DNA of 10,751 nucleotides from an uncultured Clostridia bacterium (GTDB lineage: Bacteria; Bacillota; Clostridia; Christensenellales; Aristaeellaceae): the NCBI GenBank assembly GCA_934636425.1, contig CAKUAV010000104.1, positions 1 to 10,751 on the forward strand, read 5' to 3'. The position numbers and the translations under genes were made by a program. Below are positions 5,636-10,751 of this stretch, piece by piece. The first letter of the stretch is position 1. Every line of letters begins with the position of its first letter. The notes below the pieces were generated by a model, which made no database searches, was not told the DNA's origin, and saw nothing but the letters and a program-made list of their open reading frames with translations.

Positions 5636-6145
5636 GCGCCGCCTCAGCGCGGCTTCCGCTTGGACGCTGTTCTGCTTTGCTGGTTTGTAAATTGTTGGCC
5701 GGCGCGGCCTTTGTGCCTGCCGGTTACAGCGCCGGCACAGGCGTTTGCGCGCGCGGGGGACGGCGGCGCGGTGGAATGCGGAATTCCGCATTGCCCCGTC
5801 CCTCAGAATACTCCCATCGTTTTGAATATGAAGATCATCGCGAACATCGTTATCGACGAGAATATCGTCGTCAGCGCCACCTGCTGCGCCGCCTCAGCGC
5901 GGCTTCCGCTTGGACGCTGTTCTGCTTTGCTGGTTTGTAAATTGTTGGCCGGCGCGGCGAAAAGTGCCTGCCGGTTACAGCGCCGGCACAGGCGTTTGTG
6001 CGCGCGGGGGACGGCGGCGCGGTGGAATGCGGAATTCCGCATTACCCCGTCCCCTCAGAATACCCCCATCGTTTTGAATATGAAGATCATCGCGAACATC
6101 GTTATCGACGAGAATATCGTCGTCAGCGCCACCTGCTGCGCCGCC
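5636..6145. repeat. 250-bp tandem duplication covering the 3' end of the AEC gene
   Basis: 5636-5885 and 5886-6145 are direct copies (250 and about 252 bp) with only a few substitutions and single-base indels. Each begins GCGCCGCCTCAGCGCGG and ends with the last ~28 codons of the transporter gene. The boundary sequence GCGCCGCC also occurs at 6138-6145 inside the intact gene, so it probably served as the recombination microhomology. Each copy contains the perfect palindrome TGCGGAATTCCGCA enclosed by GGGACGG/CCGTCCC arms, a likely strong hairpin after the transporter gene. Confidence 0.9.
5803..5892 (-). pseudogene. Duplicated 3' fragment of the AEC transporter gene
   Basis: On the - strand the fragment encodes the C-terminal 29 residues of the transporter (AAQQVALTTIFSSIT...FKTMGVF) with its stop at 5803-5805. 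These are the same residues as the end of the intact gene at 6055. Only silent or intergenic differences are seen. It has no start or upstream signals of its own; it arose from the tandem duplication. Confidence 0.9.
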
Positions 6146-6987
6146 AGATCGGGATCGCCGCCCATCTGCTCGGCCATTGTGAACGAGCTGACCGCCGTCG
6201 GCGAGCCGAACACGATCATCAGCGTGGCGAATTGCGCGCCGCGCATACCCAGCGCATAGGCGATGGGCAGCATCACCAGCGGCGAGAGCGCCAGCCGTCC
6301 CGTCACCGAGGCGAGGAGCGCCTTCATGTTGCCCTTCAACTTGCCCGGCCGGATCGCCGCGCCCAGCACGAACAGCGCCAGCGGCGAGGCCACGACGGCC
6401 AGCTTGTCGACCGTCGCATTGACGAACGAGGGCAGCGTGAGATTCGCCTTCATGAGCGCGTAGCCGATCGCGCAGCCCCAGATCAGCGGGTTCTTGATTA
6501 CGCCCAGCAGTATGCGCTTTATGTCGAACTTGCCGCCGCGGAATATCTCGAGCGTGATCACCGCCAGTATGTTGAACACCGGTATGACCGCCGCCACCAT
6601 CATCGCCGCCACGCCGCCGTCGCCCATGGGGAAGAGCGCCTCGCTCAGCGGTATGCCGAATATGGCGTAGTTGCTGCGGAACAGCCCCTGTATGATCACG
6701 CCGCGCCGGCTGTTTTCCTTCACGACGCGCGGCACGATCAGCATCCCGGCGGCGAACGTGGCGATTGTGCCCAGCGCGGCGAAGAGCGGCAGCGCGCCGC
6801 CCAGCGAGCCCTCGGCGCGCATTATGCTGCGCGCCAGCGACACCGGCAGGAACACGCGAAACACCAGCCTGTTGCAGCCGCTGACCGTGTGATCGTCGAT
6901 CAGGCCGATGCGCCGCGCGGCGAAACCGGCCGCCATCACGAGGAATATCGGCAGCACGATGTTTGTGGTCACGATGAAGTTATTCAT
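6055..6987 (-). CDS. AEC-family (auxin efflux carrier-like) membrane transporter
   Basis: A 310-residue integral membrane protein with about ten hydrophobic segments in two halves: NIVLPIFLVMAAGFAAR at the N-terminus, FRSNYAIFGIPL near 100-115, a central loop after LEIFRGGKFDIKRILLG, and the second half from NPLIWGCAIGYAL. The FR.NYAIFG(I/L)P motif and the repeated xNPLI(W)G pattern are typical of AEC proteins, which in bacteria often export organic acids such as malate or related small anions. GGGAGGA precedes the ATG by 6 nt. The start overlaps the end of the dehydroquinase fusion gene by 8 nt (ATGAATAA), so the two are co-translated. This hints at an aromatic or shikimate-pathway substrate, but that is inference. 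Its 3' end has been tandemly duplicated downstream. Confidence 0.9.
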   Translation of the reverse strand: MNNFIVTTNIVLPIFLVMAAGFAARRIGLIDDHTVSGCNRLVFRVFLPVSLARSIMRAEGSLGGALPLFAALGTIATFAAGMLIVPRVVKENSRRGVIIQGLFRSNYAIFGIPLSEALFPMGDGGVAAMMVAAVIPVFNILAVITLEIFRGGKFDIKRILLGVIKNPLIWGCAIGYALMKANLTLPSFVNATVDKLAVVASPLALFVLGAAIRPGKLKGNMKALLASVTGRLALSPLVMLPIAYALGMRGAQFATLMIVFGSPTAVSSFTMAEQMGGDPDLAAQQVALTTIFSSITMFAMIFIFKTMGVF

Positions 6988-7693
6988 GCCTGTCCTCCCG
7001 CCGGCAGAGGTATTCCATCGCCAGCCTGTAGCCCTCAAAGCCGTGTCCGGCATAGGTCTTTTCGCACGCCATGCCGGCGTAGGATATTTGCCGGAACGCC
7101 TCGCGCGCGCTCACGTCGGAGAGATGCACCTCGACGGCGGGCAGTGCCACCGCCTTGAGCGCGTCGAGTATCGCCACGCTGGTGTGCGTGTAGGCGGCGG
7201 GATTGATGACGATGCCGTCGAAGCGGTTGAGCGCCTCCTGAATTTTCTCGACCAGCGCGCCCTCGTGGTTGGACTGGAATATTTCCACGTCCGCGCCCAG
7301 CTTCTCCGCCTCGGCCTGAATATAGGCGACCAGATCTGCGTAGGTCTTTTTTCCATAGATGTCCGGCTCGCGTATGCCCAGCATATTGAGGTTGGGGCCG
7401 TTGAGCACGAGCAGGCGGATTTTGCCGTCCCGCCCGAGCATTTTCGCCTGATAATCGCGGCTGATGGCCATGATGTGCCTGTACAGTTCGCGCGCCATGC
7501 CGCTCATGTCGTCTCCGGCCATGGCGGCGACGCGGTCCAGCACATTTTCCTCGCGCTTTTCGTCCAGCACGGGGAGATTGTGCGCCTGCTTGTAGCGCGC
7601 CACCTCGGTCACGGCGCGCATGCGCTCCTTCAGCGCGGCGACGATCTGCTCGTCCGCGCGGTTGATGATGTCTCTGGCTTCGTTCAAATCCAT
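6980..7693 (-). CDS. aroQ: Chorismate mutase / type II 3-dehydroquinate dehydratase fusion
   Basis: A 237-residue bifunctional protein. Residues 1-86 are an AroQ-class helical chorismate mutase. Arg7, Arg24, Lys35, Asp44, Arg47, Glu48, Ser78 and Gln82 line up with the E. coli P-protein mutase residues Arg11, Arg28, Lys39, Asp48, Arg51, Glu52, Ser84 and Gln88. Residues 91-237 are a type II dehydroquinase (dehydroquinate to dehydroshikimate). Asn101, Arg108, Tyr113, Asn164, His170, Glu188, His190, Arg197 and Arg201 keep the exact spacing of the M. tuberculosis active site. The linker is only KMLGRDG. AGGAG lies 8 nt before the ATG at 7693. The frame is open to 7906 but through repeats. It is first in an operon with the AEC transporter (8-nt overlap). 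The enzyme joins an early shikimate step to the first phenylalanine/tyrosine branch step. The gene symbol reflects the dehydratase; the mutase part is an aroH/pheA-type activity. Confidence 0.93.
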   Translation of the reverse strand: MDLNEARDIINRADEQIVAALKERMRAVTEVARYKQAHNLPVLDEKREENVLDRVAAMAGDDMSGMARELYRHIMAISRDYQAKMLGRDGKIRLLVLNGPNLNMLGIREPDIYGKKTYADLVAYIQAEAEKLGADVEIFQSNHEGALVEKIQEALNRFDGIVINPAAYTHTSVAILDALKAVALPAVEVHLSDVSAREAFRQISYAGMACEKTYAGHGFEGYRLAMEYLCRREDRHE

Positions 7694-7942
7694 TATGGCG
7701 TCTCCTGTTCTGCGTATGAGTATGAGCGGCGCGCTTTGCGTCCGCAAACGCCCGATCGCGCTGACGCGAAGAAGCGGTATTCCGCCCTGTGGGATAGCGG
7801 ATTGTGCGCCGGCGCAATGCTGCGTCCGGCCGGTTTTAGCGCCGGCACAGGCGATTGTGCGCGCGGGGGAACGGCGGGGGGAATGCGGAATTCGGAATGC
7901 GGACACGCCGCGGCAGGTTGATTCGGGCTGTCTGGATGTTCT
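7694..7942. repeat. Upstream region of the aroQ fusion with a copy of the AEC-downstream repeat
   Basis: The part 7826-7895 resembles the sequence after the transporter gene (5720-5790 and 5970-6040). Shared strings are GCCGGTT..AGCGCCGGCACAGGCG, TGTGCGCGCGGGGGA and GAATGCGGAATTC. Here the palindrome is incomplete (GAATTCGGAATGCGG). Nearer the gene, TTTGC/GCAAA at 7736-7749 forms a short stem. I see only weak promoter candidates for aroQ in this stretch and no protein gene. Confidence 0.6.
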
Positions 7943-8288
7943 GCGCTTGGCGCGCGTCTGACATTGCGGCTCTGTCGGGGTGGTTGCGCTTGGCGCGTGT
8001 CCGTACCTGTGGCTCTGGCAGGGCGGTTTCGCTTGGCGCGCGTCCGTATCTGCGATTCTGCCGGGGTGGTTGCGCTTGGCGCGCGTCCGTGTCTGCGATT
8101 CTGCCGGGGTGGTTGCGCTTGGTCTGCGCCTGACATTGCGGTTTTGTTCGGGGCGGTTGCGCTTGGCGCGCGTCCATGCGGGGTTCTGTTGCGGCGGTTT
8201 GCGCTTGGCGTGCGCCTGACATTGCGGCTCTGTCGCGGCATTTTGCGCTCGATGTGCGTCAGCCCCTTGCGGTTCTGTCGCGGCGTTT
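7943..8288 (+). repeat. Degenerate 43-bp minisatellite, eight units
   Basis: Units begin at 7943, 7986, 8029, 8072, 8115, 8159, 8201 and 8245, at spacings of 42-44 bp. Each starts GCGCTTGGCGCGCGTC (varied) and continues through TGCG(A/G)(T/C)TCTG and ends GGGGTGGTT or similar. Units 3 and 4 are nearly identical; the outer ones drift. Because 43 is not a multiple of three, all three - strand frames yield similar Arg/Gln/Pro-rich text, so apparent ORFs here are artefacts. The last unit runs straight into the long repeat at 8289. Confidence 0.9.
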
Positions 8289-8663
8289 GGCCTCGGTTCA
8301 CGCCTGCTGTTTGACGCATTGCGCCAAACAGGACGGCTTGCGGTATCTTGCGTTCCTGTTCCGCCGGGTCGAGATCGCCATTCGCGCGTTCTCGTGATGT
8401 TGGCGCGGTTATCTGTCTTGGCGGGTTCACTTCGGGTTTGTGCGTTTCTTTATGGCGATCTCGACGGGTTACCGGGACGCGAGGACGGAGTTACGAGGGG
8501 GACGGGGCTGGCGGCGCGGCCTTTGTGCGTCTTTGCGCAATCGCATTGGCCTTGTTATGCTTTCCGCGGGGAGAACGCTGGGGCTGCGCGCCCCAGACTG
8601 CGCCAAAGAGTCTTCGACTCTCTGGACTCTCTTCACGCTGCGGCGGGGTTGCGTTGGTGCGGG
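8289..8663 (+). repeat. Long structured repeat, copy LR2
   Basis: Collinear with 3388-3742 over its whole length. The first hairpin (8307-8331) keeps CTGTTTG/CAAACAG but has a different inner stem (CGC/GCG, loop ATT). The long-range helix is 14 bp (8368-8381 with 8452-8465). At the HP2 position there is a different hairpin, CTGGGGC/GCCCCAG (8579-8597), followed by AGAGTC-TTC-GACTCT. Conserved single-stranded blocks include CGGTTCACGCCTG, GGTTCACTTCGGGTT and GGGGCTGGCGGCGCGGC. No protein gene is seen. Confidence 0.8.
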
Positions 8664-8686
8664 TTCGCCGCGCCGTCATCCGGGCA

Positions 8687-8805
8687 CTATCGGAGACCTG
8701 ACCGGCTCTAATTTATGGCCGGGCAGGTCGTGTGGCCGCTCAAACATTGCTGTTCGCACAATCGCTTGAGTCAGGCGGCGGCAAGTGTCAGCGGGCACTG
8801 CCCGC
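8687..8805 (+). repeat. Composite hairpin repeat, copy 3 (HP1 + insertion + HP2) at the fucosidase 3' end
   Basis: HP1 stem 8695-8706 with 8718-8729 (11 of 12 pairs) around TCTAATTTATG, flanked by CACTATCGGA and GTGTGG. About 43 bp of unrelated sequence follow, then CGGCGGCAAGTGTCA and the HP2 hairpin GCGGGC/GCCCGC (8791-8805) with loop ACT. The HP2 part overlaps the end of the fucosidase gene: its stop codon and last five codons (AGSAR) lie within the repeat. Confidence 0.8.
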
Positions 8806-10107
8806 CAGCTCCACCGCGATCACTGTGTCCGTTTCGTCGGGCAGGCGCGCTGATTCGCCGCTCACCGAGACGAAGGGAATCTCGGGATACTGGCTCGTCG
8901 CCCATTCGGTCGACAGGGGACGCTCGCTGCCGTCGCGCACAAGGCGCATGGAGCGAATCTGATCCTTCTTGAGCCCGATCAGCGGTATGGAGCCGATTTG
9001 CGGCTCAAAGACGTGATAGTACAGCGTGTCGCCCTTCTGGGTGATTCGGCCGTATTCCGGCTTGGGCAGGCTGCATCGGCCGCAGCCGTATATGCTCTCG
9101 CCGTTGTCGTCCATCCAGCGCCCGATCTCGGCGAGTATCTCCAGCGATTCGCGCGGTATGCGGCCGCGCGCGTCCGGGCCGACGTTGAGCAGGAGATTGC
9201 CGCCCTTGCTCACGCACTCGACCAGCTTGCGCACCAGCATATCCGCGGGCTTGAACGCCTTGTCCGCGCTGGCGTAGCCCCAGTGCTGGTTCATCGTGAT
9301 GCAGGCCTCCCAGGCGATGGCCTCGCCTTTGCGGTTGGTCACGCCCTCGGGCGGTATGATCTGCTCGGGGCCGGCGAAATCGCCGCTGTACTCGTTGGGC
9401 GCGCCGTTTTCAAGGCCGTTGTCCGGGCTGTGGGTGGCCTCGAGCCGGCTGTCTATGATCGCCTCCGGCCAGTAGGAGCGGATCATGCGCACCAGCTCCG
9501 TCGCGCGCCACGCTTCGCCCTTCAGCGCGTCATAGGAAAAATCGAACCAGAACAGGTCGATCTTGCCGTAATTTTCGCACAGCTCGCGCACCTGGCCGTG
9601 CATATAGTCCAGATATTTATTGAAGTCGAATTTGCAGTCCTTCCAGTCGGGATTGCCGCGCATGGGATGATGGGCGTCGGCATAGTGCGGATAGTCCGGG
9701 TGGTTCCAGTCCAGCAGAGAATAGTACAGGCCGACCTTCAGCCCCTCCGCGCGGAACGCCTCCGCATATTCGCGCACCAGATCGCGGCGGCAGGGCGTGT
9801 TGGTGGATTTGAAGTCGGTCAGTTTGCTGTCGAACAGGCAGAAGCCGTCGTGATGCTTGGCCGTGAGCACGGCGTATTTCATGCCCGCCGCCTTAGCCGC
9901 CTTCGCCCAGGCGCGCGGATCGTAGTCGACCGGATTGAACGCGTCGAAATAGCGGCGGTAATGCGCCTCGCTCATCTGCTCGCGCGAGCGCACCCACTCG
10001 CCGCGCGCCGGTATGGCGTAGAGTCCCCAGTGAATGAACATACCGAATCGGTCGTGCCGGAACCATTCCATGCGCCTGTCATAGGCCGCGCGATCAAACT
10101 GAAACAT
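8788..10107 (-). CDS. GH29 alpha-L-fucosidase, cytosolic
   Basis: A 439-residue glycoside hydrolase family 29 protein, expected to release terminal L-fucose from fucosylated oligosaccharides. The (beta/alpha)8-type catalytic domain shows FGMFIHWG (21-28), LTAKHHDGF (81-89), GLYYSLLDWNHPDY (126-139) and DLFWFDF with the probable nucleophile Asp189. A C-terminal beta domain follows from about residue 345. There is no signal peptide, so it should act inside the cell on imported oligosaccharides. No sugar transporter or fucose-catabolic gene is in the window. AAAGGAG lies 8 nt before the ATG at 10107, and an extended -10 promoter lies 42 bp further up. The last residues, AGSAR, are encoded by a hairpin repeat that has moved into the 3' end, so the natural C-terminus may have been altered. 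The acid/base residue cannot be fixed by eye. Confidence 0.93.
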   Translation of the reverse strand: MFQFDRAAYDRRMEWFRHDRFGMFIHWGLYAIPARGEWVRSREQMSEAHYRRYFDAFNPVDYDPRAWAKAAKAAGMKYAVLTAKHHDGFCLFDSKLTDFKSTNTPCRRDLVREYAEAFRAEGLKVGLYYSLLDWNHPDYPHYADAHHPMRGNPDWKDCKFDFNKYLDYMHGQVRELCENYGKIDLFWFDFSYDALKGEAWRATELVRMIRSYWPEAIIDSRLEATHSPDNGLENGAPNEYSGDFAGPEQIIPPEGVTNRKGEAIAWEACITMNQHWGYASADKAFKPADMLVRKLVECVSKGGNLLLNVGPDARGRIPRESLEILAEIGRWMDDNGESIYGCGRCSLPKPEYGRITQKGDTLYYHVFEPQIGSIPLIGLKKDQIRSMRLVRDGSERPLSTEWATSQYPEIPFVSVSGESARLPDETDTVIAVELAGSAR

Positions 10108-10148
10108 GGCTCTTGCTCCTTTCGAATCAGGCTTATTGATCCGCTCTT

Positions 10149-10176
10149 ATTTTAACATATCGGCTGGAATTTGCAA
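10149..10176 (-). promoter_or_regulatory. Promoter of the fucosidase gene
   Basis: On the - strand: TTGCAA (10171-10176), a 16-bp spacer ending TGT, then TAAAAT (10149-10154), giving an extended -10. Transcription would begin near 10142, a leader of about 34 nt. No clear operator or catabolite-repression palindrome is visible beside it. Confidence 0.7.
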
Positions 10177-10265
10177 GAGCGCCGCACTGCAAAATTCACA
10201 ACAGCCGCGCGCAAAATCGGCGTTTGCCAGCCCCGCGCGGGCGCAAATAAATCTCCGCGCCGCTC

Positions 10266-10294
10266 TTGACAGGGCGCGCGGCGGGGCTTAGAAT
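10266..10294 (+). promoter_or_regulatory. Strong rightward promoter facing the terminal tandem repeats
   Basis: A perfect TTGACA (10266-10271), a 17-bp very GC-rich spacer, then TAGAAT (10289-10294). Predicted start near 10301. No gene-like ORF follows inside the window, only the ~135-bp repeats, so the transcript is either a long-leader mRNA for a gene beyond 10751 or a non-coding RNA. Confidence 0.7.
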
Positions 10295-10386
10295 AGAACG
10301 TGTCAGGGGCTTCTCAAAACCGCAATCTCTGTGTCTTTTCGTGCGGCTTTCCGGTTAAAATCCCTCGATTCAGCTCTGATCGGGCT

Positions 10387-10751
10387 GCGAAAGTTTACCC
10401 CAAGGGCGCCAAAGCCCCTCAAGCGCGAATTCTTCATAAGCGCGCCGGAAGGCGGCAAGACACGCGGGCGGTGTGAAAAATCAGCACTCCTGCGAGTCGG
10501 AATTCCTCGACACAGGCCGAGTTGCGAAAGTTTACCCATCAGGCGCCAAAGCCCCCGAGCGCGAATTCTTCAACAGCGCGCGGATGGCGGCAAGGCTTGC
10601 GGGCAGTGCGAAAAACGCGTTTCTGCGAGTCGAAATCCCTCGATACAGGCCGAGCTTCGAAAGTCTGTTATGGAGCGGGAAAGCTCCGAGCGCGAATTCT
10701 TCATAAGTGCGCGGGAAGGCGGCAAGGCACGCGGGCAGTGCGAAAAACGCA
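10387..10751 (+). repeat. Tandem repeats of about 131-137 bp, at least 2.7 units
   Basis: Units begin at 10387, 10524 and 10657 with (G/T)CGAAAGT(T/C)T. Each has a small hairpin, then GCGCGAATTCTTCA (10423, 10559, 10690), then AAGGCGGCAAG or similar, GCGGGCAGTGCGAAAAACGC, and TGCGAGTCG-AATYCCTCGA-ACAGGCCGAG. The small hairpin has arms GGGC/GCCC in unit 1, GGC/GCC in unit 2 and GGAGC/GCTCC in unit 3, around (G/C)CAAA or GGGAAA loops. The third unit is cut by the window edge. Short arginine- and serine-rich frames through it differ between units and are not convincing proteins. Confidence 0.85.

Noticed and set aside
5582..5791. N-terminal extension of the pyrophosphatase
   Set aside because: The family starts at the GHKNPDTDS motif, AAAGGAG precedes the ATG at 5581, and the extension is low-complexity repeat-derived sequence.
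7694..7906. Longer start for the aroQ fusion
   Set aside because: The chorismate mutase domain begins at residue 1 from 7693 with AGGAG in place; the extra 71 codons translate a repeat found elsewhere in the window.
7943..8288. CRISPR array
   Set aside because: Units drift along their whole length and there are no unique spacers between conserved repeats; no cas gene is nearby.
7694..8430. Long - strand open frame of up to 245 codons across the 43-bp repeats
   Set aside because: Its Arg/Gln/Pro-rich text is the minisatellite read in shifting frames (period 43 is not a multiple of three), similar text appears in the other frames, and there is no ribosome site.
8998..10155. 385-codon + strand open frame opposite the fucosidase
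   Set aside because: Antisense shadow of the GH29 gene; composition-driven.
10303..10706. Small ORFs of 77-78 codons in the right-end tandem repeats
   Set aside because: Frames are not kept between units, the encoded peptides are repeat-derived and no ribosome site is evident.

Overview
The window reads as a GC-rich chromosome segment of an anaerobic, Gram-positive-type bacterium. My best guess is a Clostridia-like Bacillota. The reasons are strong AGGAGG ribosome sites, AT-rich sigma-70-type promoters in a GC-rich background, a nucleotide-regulated family II (CBS/DRTGG) pyrophosphatase, and a two-gene SUF-like minimal Fe-S system. Lineage is inferred from gene content only. I see no plasmid, phage or transposase gene.

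Layout, left to right. 1-185: hairpin repeats. 186-1944 (+): a two-gene operon, a SufC-type ATPase and a single SufBD-type scaffold protein, with its own consensus promoter and a terminator. 1945-3107 (-): two paralogous microprotein cassettes. One is largely intact (2582-3107) and one is decayed (1991-2426). Each has its own promoter, an AGGAGGTG site, a one-helix membrane peptide, a small soluble protein (broken in the second) and a nearly identical terminator. 3108-3964: a non-coding island of structured repeats. 3965-5581 (-): Mn-dependent inorganic pyrophosphatase. 5582-6054: a 250-bp tandem duplication that carries a copy of the 3' end of the next gene. 6055-7693 (-): an 8-nt-overlapping pair, an AEC-family transporter and a chorismate mutase/type II 3-dehydroquinate dehydratase fusion. 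7694-8787: a second repeat island with a 43-bp minisatellite and a second copy of the long structured repeat. 8788-10107 (-): a cytosolic GH29 alpha-L-fucosidase. 10108-10751: divergent promoters, then at least three tandem ~135-bp repeats running off the window.

The protein genes are mostly housekeeping or metabolic. The unusual content is between them. Hairpin repeats recur in which the loop and flanks are constant while the stem arms change by matched, compensatory substitutions. Four copies have a 12-bp stem and an 11-nt loop of pattern TCYRAYTTATG. Seven copies have a 5-6-bp stem closed by an ACN triloop, six of them preceded by GTGGAAG. A composite of both types sits exactly at the 3' ends of the pyrophosphatase and fucosidase genes, and it supplies the last five codons of the latter. 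A ~370-bp structured repeat occurs in both large islands. Such covariation shows selection, or copying, acting on structure, and marks these elements as the best candidates for something undescribed. The other item of note is the chorismate mutase/dehydroquinase fusion, in which both active sites look complete.
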